The notes under the pieces were generated by a model that was not told where the DNA came from, made no database searches, and saw only the letters and a list, made by a program, of their open reading frames with translations. A stretch of DNA of 64,000 bases from Nocardia acididurans (lineage in GTDB: Bacteria; Actinomycetota; Actinomycetes; Mycobacteriales; Mycobacteriaceae), in assembly GCF_016741815.1 (NCBI RefSeq), contig NZ_JAERRJ010000011.1, positions 1 through 64,000 of the forward strand, given 5' to 3'. Positions 45,206 to 52,981 of this stretch are shown here, one piece after another. Positions within the stretch are counted from its first letter, which is position 1. Every line of letters begins with the position of its first letter. Both the position numbers and the translations under genes were made by a program.

Positions 45206-45604
45206 GTGTCGAAGCTGCACGATTTCCAGCATCGCTGGGTGACCACCTTCCAGCGCAGCGTGGGCAATCCCGTCCTGCGACGGCTGCCTGCCCAGCAGCT
45301 GCTGGAGACCCGCGGGCGGGTGAGCGGGCAGCCGCGCATCACGCCCATCGGCGGTCGCCGGGTCGGGGATCAGTTCTGGCTGGTGTCGGAGTTCGGCGAG
45401 CGGTCGCAGTACATCCGCAATATCCAGGCCGACAACCGGGTCCGGGTGCGGCTGCGCGGGCGCTGGTTCAGCGGGTCCGCCCAGCTGCTGCCCGAGGACG
45501 ATCCGATTGCCCGGCTGCGTTCGCTGCCGCGCGCCAACAGTGCGGCGGTGCGCCTGGTCGGTACCGACCTGCTGACCGTCCGGATCGACCTGGATCCGTC
45601 CTAG
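45206..45604 (+). CDS. Deazaflavin (F420)-dependent nitroreductase-family protein
   Basis: The 132-residue protein belongs to the Ddn/DUF385 split-barrel family that uses reduced coenzyme F420 in actinobacteria. Family stretches are LLETRGRVSGQPRITPI, FWLVSEFGERSQYIRNIQAD and VRVRLRGRW. Members reduce quinones or, in M. tuberculosis Ddn, activate nitroimidazoles. The GTG at 45206 is chosen because TACTGT ends seven bases before it; a GTG at 45197 overlaps that element. A small stem-loop covers its stop codon. Confidence 0.87.
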   Translation: MSKLHDFQHRWVTTFQRSVGNPVLRRLPAQQLLETRGRVSGQPRITPIGGRRVGDQFWLVSEFGERSQYIRNIQADNRVRVRLRGRWFSGSAQLLPEDDPIARLRSLPRANSAAVRLVGTDLLTVRIDLDPS

Positions 45605-45618
45605 CGAATTTTTCGCTA
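45602..45618 (+). terminator. Small stem-loop at the end of the F420-dependent reductase gene
   Basis: TAGCGAA and TTCGCTA form a perfect seven-base stem around TTT, beginning at the stop codon. The stem is AT-rich, so it is a weak terminator or an operator for the following gene. Confidence 0.4.
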
Positions 45619-45749
45619 ATAACAACGACGGATATTCAGCTGCAACAACATCCTTACGGGATGGTTTCCCTGCGTTCCAGCAAACATGTGTAGCGTGCTT
45701 GGAGTATGAGCTTTTCGGATCGGGGACTTCGAATCGAAGGAGTTCAGCG

Positions 45750-46235
45750 GTGGCGTTGGGCGGTGCGGTCAAAGAGCAGCCTGCTGCGCATCAGGAGGAG
45801 GACACACCCGGCGTGACGCCGTCGGGTCAGATGTCCCCGCGCGTGCTGGCCGCCATGATCGTGCTCTCGTTCGCGGTCGTCTTCGCCCTCATCGGCGGCC
45901 CGCTGCGGGCCGGATTCACCCTCGGCGGAGGCGATTCCGAGCCCGCCGAGGCGCCCGCCTCCAGCACCTCCACCGGTAGCGCCACCACTGAACCGGTCAA
46001 GGCGCAGTCCCCCGTCGCGCCCGCTCCACCCCCGCCGCCCGAGGCTCCGCCCGTTCCGGCGCCGGAAACCTATGTCCCCGCCCAGCAGGCTCCCGTCGAG
46101 CAGGCTCCGGAACCGGCTCCCGAACCGGTCGCACCGGCGCCCGCCCCGCCGCCCCTGCCGGGGCTCCCGGAAATCCTCGCCCCGATCCTCCCGTTCCTGG
46201 TGCCACCCCCGCCCCCGCCGCCGCCCGCACCGTAA
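45750..46235 (+). CDS. Single-pass membrane protein with proline-rich outer domain (pair member 1)
   Basis: The 161-residue protein has a short cytoplasmic part, one membrane helix (VLAAMIVLSFAVVFALIGG, about residues 31-49), then a Ser/Thr linker and a tail composed largely of Pro, Ala, Glu and Val ending in polyproline. No family is recognised. AAGGAG lies seven bases before the GTG at 45750. The next gene, 27 bases away, encodes a protein of the same plan. Such tails could cross the cell wall or bind partner domains, which is inference. Confidence 0.75.
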   Translation: MALGGAVKEQPAAHQEEDTPGVTPSGQMSPRVLAAMIVLSFAVVFALIGGPLRAGFTLGGGDSEPAEAPASSTSTGSATTEPVKAQSPVAPAPPPPPEAPPVPAPETYVPAQQAPVEQAPEPAPEPVAPAPAPPPLPGLPEILAPILPFLVPPPPPPPPAP

Positions 46236-46262
46236 GGGGCCGGAAGTCGAAGGAGGACAGTC

Positions 46263-46703
46263 ATGCTGGAGAGCCTCGAACCGGCGACGCACGACGACGG
46301 CGACATCACGCCGCGCAGCCTCGCCGTGGTGGCGGTCGTCTCCGGACTCCTGGTGCTCGCCGTCGCGGTGGGCATGCTGCTGACCGGGTCCGGCGAAACC
46401 ACCGCGGGCACCGATTCGGGTGTCGCCCCGGTGTCGACCCCGTCGCAGCGTTCGCCGGCGGTGCGCTCGGGCGTGGCTGTTCCGCCCGCTGTCGCACCGC
46501 CCGCCCCAGGGGGCGCGGTGTCCCCGAACACGGTGCGCGGTCCCGGTGATCCCGGCGCGGTGTACCCGAACGCCGTCCCGCCTCCGGCCGAGGTCCCGGC
46601 CGCGGTGATCGCCCCCGTGCCCACCGCGGTGCCGCCGCAGGTCTCGCCACCCACGCCGGTCTCGCCGCCCCGGGTGGATTTCGATATCCCGCCCGGCGAA
46701 TAG
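46263..46703 (+). CDS. Single-pass membrane protein with proline-rich outer domain (pair member 2)
   Basis: The 146-residue protein opens with an acidic cytoplasmic segment (LESLEPATHDDGDITP), has one membrane helix (LAVVAVVSGLLVLAVAVGMLL, about residues 20-40), and ends with a Pro/Val/Ala-rich tail finishing VDFDIPPGE. AAGGAGG stands seven bases before the ATG. Shared architecture, strand and spacing with the preceding gene indicate a two-gene operon. I recognise no family. Confidence 0.75.
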   Translation: MLESLEPATHDDGDITPRSLAVVAVVSGLLVLAVAVGMLLTGSGETTAGTDSGVAPVSTPSQRSPAVRSGVAVPPAVAPPAPGGAVSPNTVRGPGDPGAVYPNAVPPPAEVPAAVIAPVPTAVPPQVSPPTPVSPPRVDFDIPPGE

Positions 46704-46712
46704 CCGCGTGCC

Positions 46713-47456
46713 TCAGATCCCGGAAACGTCTGCCAGCTGGCCGATTCCGTAGGTGACGAGCATGGCGAGCGCGCCGCCGATCACCACGCGCATGATCGCC
46801 CGCCGTCGGCTGCTGCGCCCGAGCCGCGCGCTGATCGATCCGGTAATGGCAAGTGCCACAAGCACGGCCGCGAACGTCACCGGAATGCGCCAGCTGACCG
46901 GCGGCAGCAGGATGGCCAGCAGCGGCAGCAGCGCGCCGCAGGTGAAGGCCACCGCCGACGACAGGGCGGCGTGCCACGGATTGGTGAGTTCTTCTGGGTC
47001 CAAACCCAATTCGGCCTCGGCGTGCGCCGCGAAGGCGTCATGGGCGGTGAGCTCCTCGGCCACCTTGCGCGCGGTGGCGGGGGAGAGCCCCTTGTCCTGA
47101 TAGATCTGCGCCAGCTCACGCAGTTCGTAGTCGGGTTCCTCGGCGAGTTCGCGTTTCTCCTTGGAGAGCAAGGCTTTCTCGCTGTCGCGCTGCGTGCTGA
47201 CCGACACGTACTCACCGGCGGCCATGGAGATCGCGCCCGCGGTGAGCCCGGCGATGCCCGCGGTGAGGATGTTCGAGGTGTCGGTGGTCGCCGCCGCCAC
47301 GCCGACGACCAGACCGGCGGTGGAGACGATGCCGTCGTTGGCGCCGAGCACCCCGGCGCGCAGCCAGTTCAGCCGGGAGGCAAGCCCTTCGGTGTGTGGT
47401 TCGTGCGGATGCGGCGCGCTGGTCGCGACTGGTTCGGATCCGGTCGTTTCGTCCAC
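46713..47456 (-). CDS. VIT1/CCC1-family iron or manganese transporter
   Basis: The 247-residue membrane protein has the VIT family opening WLRAGVLGANDGIVSTAGLVVGVA, the SMAAGEYVSVSTQRD segment, a cytoplasmic helical insert rich in Glu that binds metal in the plant and yeast proteins (SKEKRELAEEPDYELRE), and three C-terminal helices. VIT/CCC1 proteins move Fe2+ or Mn2+ out of the cytoplasm. The GTG at 47456 follows TAGGCT by six bases, a leaderless start. It diverges from the ChaA-type antiporter gene, so two ion exporters may share control. Confidence 0.92.
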   Translation of the reverse strand: MDETTGSEPVATSAPHPHEPHTEGLASRLNWLRAGVLGANDGIVSTAGLVVGVAAATTDTSNILTAGIAGLTAGAISMAAGEYVSVSTQRDSEKALLSKEKRELAEEPDYELRELAQIYQDKGLSPATARKVAEELTAHDAFAAHAEAELGLDPEELTNPWHAALSSAVAFTCGALLPLLAILLPPVSWRIPVTFAAVLVALAITGSISARLGRSSRRRAIMRVVIGGALAMLVTYGIGQLADVSGI

Positions 47457-47497
47457 ATTCGCAGCCTAGGCCACGTGCGGGTTCTCATTCCGGAACC

Positions 47498-47524
47498 GCG
47501 ACGCCGGAGGCGTCGCTCTCGTTT
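47498..47524 (+). promoter_or_regulatory. Hairpin followed by T-rich tract ahead of chaA
   Basis: GCGACGCC (47498-47505) and GGCGTCGC (47509-47516) pair around GGA and are followed by TCTCGTTTT. This terminator-shaped structure lies in the leader region of the plus-strand antiporter gene, so it could be a transcription attenuator. Confidence 0.45.
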
Positions 47525-47554
47525 TGCGGTGAATGCGAAGTATTTGCTGGAACG

Positions 47555-48664
47555 ATGGGGGTCATGGTCCGCTTCTGCACTCGCTACTGGTCTGTCCTGA
47601 TTCCACTCCTGGCCGCGGTCGTGCTGGCGGGCTTCTGGGGCCGGAGTCTCAACGGCGTGGGGATCGCACTGGTGAGCGTGGCGCTGGTGGGTGCGGTGCT
47701 CGCGGCGGTGTACCACGCGGAATTGATCGCGCACCGGGTCGGCGAGCCGTTTGGTTCGCTGATCCTGGCGGTGGCGGTCACCATCATCGAGGTCGGCCTG
47801 ATCGTGACGCTCATGCTCTCCAGCGGTGACAAGGCGGCCTCGCTCGCCCGGGACACCGTCTTCGCGGCGGTCATGATCACCTGCAACGGCATCTTCGGTC
47901 TCTCGCTGCTGGTCGGTGCGCTACGCAGGCGGGTGGCGGTCTTCAATGCCGAGGGCACGGGCGCGGCGCTGGCCACCGTGGCCACCCTCGCGACCCTGTC
48001 GCTGGTGCTGCCGACCTTCACCACCAGTGAACCGGGCCCGGTCTTCTCGGCCTCGCAGTTGATCTTCGCGGCGGTGGCCTCGCTGGTGCTCTACGGCGTC
48101 TTCGTCATGGTGCAGACGGTCCGGCACCCGGACGACTTCCTGCCCGTCGAGGGTGGGGCCGAGGGCGATGTGGTGCTCGACGACGACGAGCACGAGGAGC
48201 GCCCCACCGGAAAGCAGGCGCTGCGCAGCCTGGGGCTGCTGCTGGTCGCGCTGGTCGGCGTGGTCGGCCTGGCCAAGCTGGTGTCGCCGTCCATCGAATC
48301 CGGTGTCGAGTCGGCGGGGCTGCCGCATTCGGCGGTCGGTGTCGTGATCGCCATGCTGGTGCTGCTGCCCGAGACCATCGCCGCCGTGCGCGCCGCACGT
48401 CGCGACCGCGTGCAGATCGGCCTGAATCTGGCGCTGGGTTCGGCCATGGCGAGTATCGGCCTGACCATTCCGGCGGTGGCGCTGGCCTCGGTGTGGATCG
48501 AGGGTCCGCTCATGCTGGGTCTGGGCGCGACGCAGATGGTGTTGCTGGCGCTGACGGTGGTGGTCGGCGCGCTCACCGTGGTGCCCGGCCGCGCGACCCT
48601 GCTGCAGGGCTGCGTGCACCTGGTGCTGTTCTCGGGATTCGTCTTCCTGGCCGTCAGTCCCTAG
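47555..48664 (+). CDS. chaA: ChaA/CAX-type calcium:proton antiporter
   Basis: The 369-residue protein has two homologous halves of the CaCA superfamily. The first repeat is GEPFGSLILAVAVTIIEVGLIVTLM and the second LPETIAAVRAARRDRVQIGLNLALGSAMASIG, each with the key acidic residue. They are joined by a loop containing the acidic DDDEHEE stretch. It should exchange Ca2+ or Na+ for protons at the inner membrane. Starts at 47555 and 47564 are both possible. The stop overlaps the small minus-strand gene end by three bases. Confidence 0.92.
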   Translation: MGVMVRFCTRYWSVLIPLLAAVVLAGFWGRSLNGVGIALVSVALVGAVLAAVYHAELIAHRVGEPFGSLILAVAVTIIEVGLIVTLMLSSGDKAASLARDTVFAAVMITCNGIFGLSLLVGALRRRVAVFNAEGTGAALATVATLATLSLVLPTFTTSEPGPVFSASQLIFAAVASLVLYGVFVMVQTVRHPDDFLPVEGGAEGDVVLDDDEHEERPTGKQALRSLGLLLVALVGVVGLAKLVSPSIESGVESAGLPHSAVGVVIAMLVLLPETIAAVRAARRDRVQIGLNLALGSAMASIGLTIPAVALASVWIEGPLMLGLGATQMVLLALTVVVGALTVVPGRATLLQGCVHLVLFSGFVFLAVSP

Positions 48665-48885
48665 ACGGTCCAGCGGTACACCTGGCCGTCGCGTAGTTCG
48701 TAAGTGGTTGCCGGGCGCGGTGATTGCGCGCCGTGCTCGCCGGACAGCCGGGCCATCACGCGGGTCCGGCCGCGCGTGGTGCTCCCGTCTTCGGTCCAGT
48801 GCACATAGGGGTGAACGAGTTTCGCGAATGAGGTCCAGTCGCCGGTCTCGATGGCGTGCACGACCGCGGACACCGTCTTATCCAC
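48661..48885 (-). CDS. Small SnoaL/NTF2-like protein
   Basis: This 74-residue frame opens DKTVSAVVHAIETGDWTSFAKLVHPYVHWTEDG, which is the typical beginning of an NTF2-like domain, and continues to a strand TYELRDGQVYRWTV. It is shorter than usual members and may be a minimal or truncated form. It begins with GTG and lacks a clear ribosome-binding site. The end overlaps the chaA stop on the other strand. Function unknown. Confidence 0.65.
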   Translation of the reverse strand: MDKTVSAVVHAIETGDWTSFAKLVHPYVHWTEDGSTTRGRTRVMARLSGEHGAQSPRPATTYELRDGQVYRWTV

Positions 48886-49080
48886 AGCCGCAAGTCAACA
48901 CGTCCGGTACGGGAACCGCAGCCCGAATGCGTGGATTCGGTGGGCTGCGTGACCACGGACGTTGTGGTTGCTGGTAGTTCACTTAATTCGGCTCCGAGGT
49001 ATCACTGAAGCCCTTGTCGGCGTGCCGTAGAGGAAGTGCCGTCGGCGTGTCGGGCGTCATATTGATAGCGGATCCACTCT

Positions 49081-49094
49081 GATAACACGTTCCA
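49081..49094. promoter_or_regulatory. KstR-like box
   Basis: GATAACACGTTCCA matches the TNNAACNNGTTNNA consensus of the steroid regulator KstR at all fixed positions but the first. It lies 164 bases before the first mce-operon gene. Confidence 0.4.
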
Positions 49095-49196
49095 GAACTG
49101 CCGTTCACATGCGGAAATGCTGCTCTCAACAGGTTCGACAGCCGATCTACCCGCTGGTAGCTTGGCGGTCCCGATCACACCCGATCTGGATTTGTT

Positions 49197-49212
49197 GTAA
49201 CCGGCCGTAACC
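49197..49212 (+). promoter_or_regulatory. MtrA-like direct repeat upstream of the mce operon
   Basis: GTAACC-GGCC-GTAACC is a perfect six-base direct repeat with a four-base spacer, matching the direct-repeat form of MtrA sites in actinobacteria. It sits 46 bases before the first mce gene and would overlap the -35 region of the promoter. Confidence 0.6.
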
Positions 49213-49257
49213 ATTAGCTTGGTGGGCAGGCAGTGTTGCCGATCACGGAGAAGAGTT

Positions 49258-50103
49258 TTGAAGCTGGTCACCTACCAACCTGACAAGGACAGTGCCGTCC
49301 GCATAGTCCGCGACAACTTCTCAGGCACGGTCGTGGCCTCCCTCCGCACCTTCGGCCGAGCCGCCGGCATCGCACAGGAGTCGGTCGTCGGCACGATCAC
49401 CGATATCGCGCGCCGGGAATTCCAGTGGAAGGAAGCCATCCTTCAGGCCTGGCGTCTGGTGACCGTCACCGCGATTCCGGCCATCCTCATGGCGATCCCG
49501 TTCGGCGTGATCGTCTCGGTCCAGGTCGGCAACCTCATCCACACCCTCGGCGCGGATTCGCTGCTGGGCGCGACCGGCGGCCTCGGCGTCATCAAGCAGG
49601 GCGCACCGCTGGCCACCGGCTTCCTGCTGGGCGGCGCGGGCGCGGCGGCGCTGGCCGCCGACCTCGGCGCGCGCACCATCCGCGAAGAGATCGACGCGCT
49701 GAACACCATGGGCATCAGCCCGATCCACCGCCTGGTGATCCCGCGCATGGTGGCCATGCTGTTCGTGGCCCCGCTGCTGAACGTGCTCATCATCTTCGTC
49801 GGCGTGCTCGCCGGATACATGGTCGCCATCGGCGGGCAGGGCGTCACCCCCGGCAGCTACTGGGCCACCTTCGGCTCCTTCACCACCACCGCCGACGTGT
49901 GGATCTCACTGGTGAAGGCCGTCATCTTCGGCTTCCTCGTGGTGATCATCGCCTGTCAGCGCGGGCTCGAGGCCAAGGGCGGCCCGCGCGGCGTCGCCGA
50001 CGCCGTGAACGCCGCCGTGGTGCTCTCCGTCGTGTCCATCGTGACCGTGAACCTGGTGGCGACCCAGCTCACCGCCATGTTCCTGCCGACAAGGCTGGCT
50101 TGA
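49258..50103 (+). CDS. YrbE/MlaE-type permease, first subunit of the Mce transporter
   Basis: The 281-residue protein is one of two MlaE-fold permeases of an Mce lipid importer. The family signature GARTIREEIDALNTMGISPIHRLVIPRMVA is present in the middle, with five or so membrane segments. No ATG or GTG fits; the TTG at 49258, seven bases after GGAG, gives the opening KLVTYQPDKD and is chosen. The next gene starts on the overlapping bases TGATG, so translation is coupled. The ATPase MceG that powers these systems is not in the window. Confidence 0.92.
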   Translation: MKLVTYQPDKDSAVRIVRDNFSGTVVASLRTFGRAAGIAQESVVGTITDIARREFQWKEAILQAWRLVTVTAIPAILMAIPFGVIVSVQVGNLIHTLGADSLLGATGGLGVIKQGAPLATGFLLGGAGAAALAADLGARTIREEIDALNTMGISPIHRLVIPRMVAMLFVAPLLNVLIIFVGVLAGYMVAIGGQGVTPGSYWATFGSFTTTADVWISLVKAVIFGFLVVIIACQRGLEAKGGPRGVADAVNAAVVLSVVSIVTVNLVATQLTAMFLPTRLA

Positions 50104-50966
50104 TGTCCGCTACTTACGTCCCGAAGGGACTGGGCTGGGCCGCGCGCGCCTATCGCAAGCGCGGCCTGATTCTGCGCCGCGTGGAGAACCTCGGCTTCGT
50201 GCTGTCGTTCGTATGGCAGGTGCTGTCGTCGATTCCGTTGACGCTCAAGCGCTATCGCGATGAGACCATGCGCGCCATCACCAATATGACCTGGGGCCGC
50301 GGCTCCATCATCGTGGGCGGCGGCACCGTGCCCATGATGATCGTGCTCGGCCTGGTCATGGGCGCGTCGGTGGCCGTGGAGTCCTTCGCGACCCTGGACA
50401 TGCTGGGCATGGGCCCGGTCACCGGCCTGGTGTCGGCCTACGCCACCACACGTGAACTCGCGCCCATCGCCGCGGCCATCGGCTTCGCCGCGCAGGCGGG
50501 CTGCCGCATGACCGCCGAGATCGGTTCCATGCGCATCTCCGAGGAGATCGACGCCATCGAATCGCTGGGCCTGCGGTCGGTGCCGTTCGTGGTGACCACC
50601 CGCGTGCTCGCGGGTGCGGTCGCCATCATCCCGACCTTCCTCATCGCGCTGATCCTGTCCTACGCGGCCTGCCGCGGGCTGATCACGCTGGTGCACGGGT
50701 CGTCGGCGGGTGTGTACGACCACTACTTCTTCCAGTTCGTCGCCGGATTCGATGTGATCGCGGCGGTGGTGAAGGTGGCCATCTTCGCGGTGGTCGTCAT
50801 CCTGATCCACTGCTACTACGGGTTCTTCGCCACCGGCGGCCCGGAGGGCGTGGGCATCGCGTCGGGTAAGGCGGTGCGCGCCAGCTCGGTCGCCATCATC
50901 GCCGTCGACATGGTGCTGTCGCTCGGGCTGTGGGGATTCAACTCGGCCATCACGTTTACGGGGTAG
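50103..50966 (+). CDS. YrbE/MlaE-type permease, second subunit
   Basis: The 287-residue protein is the partner permease. It has the MlaE signature AEIGSMRISEEIDAIESLGLRSVPFVVTTRVLA and the CYYGFFATGGPEGVG segment near the end. The ATG at 50103 shares its first base with the preceding stop. A frame extending back to 49425 is the shadow of the first permease. With its partner it forms the membrane channel through which the MceA-F tube delivers lipid. Confidence 0.94.
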   Translation: MSATYVPKGLGWAARAYRKRGLILRRVENLGFVLSFVWQVLSSIPLTLKRYRDETMRAITNMTWGRGSIIVGGGTVPMMIVLGLVMGASVAVESFATLDMLGMGPVTGLVSAYATTRELAPIAAAIGFAAQAGCRMTAEIGSMRISEEIDAIESLGLRSVPFVVTTRVLAGAVAIIPTFLIALILSYAACRGLITLVHGSSAGVYDHYFFQFVAGFDVIAAVVKVAIFAVVVILIHCYYGFFATGGPEGVGIASGKAVRASSVAIIAVDMVLSLGLWGFNSAITFTG

Positions 50967-50969
50967 GGG

Positions 50970-51986
50970 ATGCCGAACTACGGAATGCCGGGTGTCGCCG
51001 TGGACCGCAAGCGGTCCATGGCGGTCGGGGCGATCGCCATCGCGCTCGTGGTGGCCGTGGCCGCCGGATGGGCGCTGTACCGCTCGCAGAAAGCCGAAGC
51101 GGGCATGGACATTTCGCTGCGCACCGAGCAGATCGGTGACGGCGTGCTGGTGGGCACCGATGTGCGCGCCGAGGGCGTGGTGATCGGCAAGGTCACCGAG
51201 ATCACCCCGGACGCGCGCGGCACCCAGCGAATCTCGTTGCGGCTCGACGATTCCCGCCTGTTCGGGCTGGACGACAGCCTGCTGGTGGACTACGCGCCCG
51301 CCAACCTCTTCGGCATCAGCGAGATCGAATTGCGCCGGGGCGCGGGCGGTTCCCCGCTGCGCGCGGGCAGTGTGATCGACCTGACCGGGGCGAAGGCCGA
51401 GGACGTCTACGACGCCACCATGGGCTCGATCCTGCGGAGCATGTCGCAGGTCGGCGGCTCGGTGCTGACCCCGCAGATGGCCTCGGTCATCGCGCAGGCG
51501 GCCGCCGACACCCAGGCGCTGACCCCGCTGGCGCAGGCGCTCATCACCGCGCAGCGCGTCATCGCCGACAACCAGAAGATGCCGCTGTCACAGCTTTTCG
51601 GCACGCTCGGCCCAGCCTTCGACGGCGGCGGCCAGTTCGCGGGCGCGACCGTGCAGGTGGTGGACCTGATCCGCAGCATGGAGCGGTTGCAGCACGACAG
51701 GGACGCCTACGACCAGGGCGTCGCGGTCGTCACCGGGCAGTTGCTGCCGGTGCTGGCGAACACCCTGACCACGGCCGGAACCCAGCTGTCCGGCACCACC
51801 GACATGCTGGTGCCGCTGCTGAACGTGCTGGCGCAGATGGTGCCCGCCCCGCAGCAGTCCTCGGCCGAACTGCGTGCGCTGCTGCAGCGCCTGGATTCCT
51901 CGTTCACCGGCAACGGGCTCGATGTCGAACTCGATCTGAAGGGCGTGCCCGCCATCGCGGTTCCGCTGCTGGGAGGTGCCCGATGA
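50970..51986 (+). CDS. mceA: Mce family protein, MceA position
   Basis: The 338-residue protein has one N-terminal membrane helix (about residues 17-36), the MCE/MlaD domain (LRTEQIGDGVLVGTDVRAEGVVIGKV) at about 45-120 and a long helical part typical of tube-forming Mce subunits. It is the first of six Mce proteins in the operon. Its MCE domain is more divergent than that of later subunits. The ATG is three bases after the second permease stop, and the stop overlaps mceB. Confidence 0.92.
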   Translation: MPNYGMPGVAVDRKRSMAVGAIAIALVVAVAAGWALYRSQKAEAGMDISLRTEQIGDGVLVGTDVRAEGVVIGKVTEITPDARGTQRISLRLDDSRLFGLDDSLLVDYAPANLFGISEIELRRGAGGSPLRAGSVIDLTGAKAEDVYDATMGSILRSMSQVGGSVLTPQMASVIAQAAADTQALTPLAQALITAQRVIADNQKMPLSQLFGTLGPAFDGGGQFAGATVQVVDLIRSMERLQHDRDAYDQGVAVVTGQLLPVLANTLTTAGTQLSGTTDMLVPLLNVLAQMVPAPQQSSAELRALLQRLDSSFTGNGLDVELDLKGVPAIAVPLLGGAR

Positions 51987-52981
51987 GCGTGAAAGCCGCA
52001 GCGTGGCGGCTCGGCCTGTTCGCCGCGGTGATCGCGGTGGTGCTCATGCTGGTGATCACCGCGATCCAGCGCCCGGTGTCGGGCGAGACCGAACTGCACG
52101 ACGCGATCTTCGCGGACGCCAACGGCCTCAAGGTCGGTGACGACGTGCGCATGTACGGCGTGCAGGTGGGCAAGGTCAAGAGCATCGCCCTGGAGAACGC
52201 GCAGGCGCGAGTTTCCCTGTCGCTGAAGACCGATGCGCCGATCTACGACAACTCGAAGCTGGCCATCCGCTACCAGAACCTCACCGGACAGCGCTACATC
52301 GATCTGCAGCAGCAGCCGGTGCCCGGTACCGAGCTGGCCGCGGGCGCGCGCGTCGGAATCGACCACACCGTCCCGTCTTTCGATGTGACGAGCCTGTTCA
52401 ACGGTCTGAAGCCGGTGCTGGCCACCATTTCCCCGGAGGCCATCAACCAGTTCGCCGCCAGCATGGTCGCTTTGATCGAGGGTGATGGTCAGGGCGTGGG
52501 CCCGGCCCTGGACGCCATCGGCACACTGGCCTCCTACGTGGACAACCGCCAGCAGGTGATCGGCACGCTCATCCGCAATATGTCGGAGCTGTCGGATCGG
52601 CTCAGCGGTCGCGTGCACTACCTGGTGCCGCTGCTCGCCCAGCTGACCGACATCTTCGAGGCGCTCAACGCCAATATCGGTGGCCTGGCCCAGTTCGCGG
52701 CCACCGCGCCGTCGGTGCTGCGGCCGGTCGACAACCTGCTGCGCACCCTCGGCATCAACAGCGGCAGCGATGTGGACGCGCTGATCCGCCGGATCTTCCC
52801 GGACGCCCAGGAAGCCGTCGAGGTCTTCGGCCGGCTGCCCGCCGTGCTGGCCGCCGCCGACGCCTCGCTGCCCGCGACCGGGAGCGGTTGGAAGCCGGTG
52901 TGCAGCAAGGGGAATGCCGAGTTGCCGACCGTGGTCAAGGTGCTCGTCTCGGGCCAGGAGGTGGCGGTATGCAACGGATGA
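51983..52981 (+). CDS. mceB: Mce family protein, MceB position
   Basis: The 332-residue protein has a membrane helix at about 10-28 and the MCE domain (LHDAIFADANGLKVGDDVRMYGVQVGKVKSI) followed by RYQNLTGQRYIDLQ. A helical region and a conserved Cys near the C-terminus follow, as in MceB proteins. Its ATG overlaps the mceA stop by four bases (ATGA). It should be one subunit of the hetero-hexameric lipid tube. Confidence 0.95.
   Translation: MSVKAAAWRLGLFAAVIAVVLMLVITAIQRPVSGETELHDAIFADANGLKVGDDVRMYGVQVGKVKSIALENAQARVSLSLKTDAPIYDNSKLAIRYQNLTGQRYIDLQQQPVPGTELAAGARVGIDHTVPSFDVTSLFNGLKPVLATISPEAINQFAASMVALIEGDGQGVGPALDAIGTLASYVDNRQQVIGTLIRNMSELSDRLSGRVHYLVPLLAQLTDIFEALNANIGGLAQFAATAPSVLRPVDNLLRTLGINSGSDVDALIRRIFPDAQEAVEVFGRLPAVLAAADASLPATGSGWKPVCSKGNAELPTVVKVLVSGQEVAVCNG

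Larger units (their letters stand above)
48886..49257. other. 372-base regulatory space before the mce operon
   Basis: No gene is supported here; a minus-strand frame at 49002-49271 lacks start signals and family features. The base composition is less GC-rich than the surrounding genes. It holds a KstR-like box (49081-49094), a MtrA-like direct repeat (49197-49212) and a candidate -10 TTAGCT just after that repeat. Confidence 0.7.

Noticed and set aside
44558..45772. Extension of the LysR frame to 45772
   Set aside because: The added part lies antisense to the SnoaL-like and F420-type reductase genes and has no start signals. GGAGGA supports ATG 44557.
47457..47554. yybP-ykoY manganese riboswitch before chaA
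   Set aside because: The transporter context is right, but the conserved loop sequences of that riboswitch are not recognisable. Only simple hairpins are seen.
49002..49271. 89-residue minus-strand frame in the mce promoter region
   Set aside because: It has no ribosome-binding site or family features and covers the likely promoter and regulatory sites of the mce operon.
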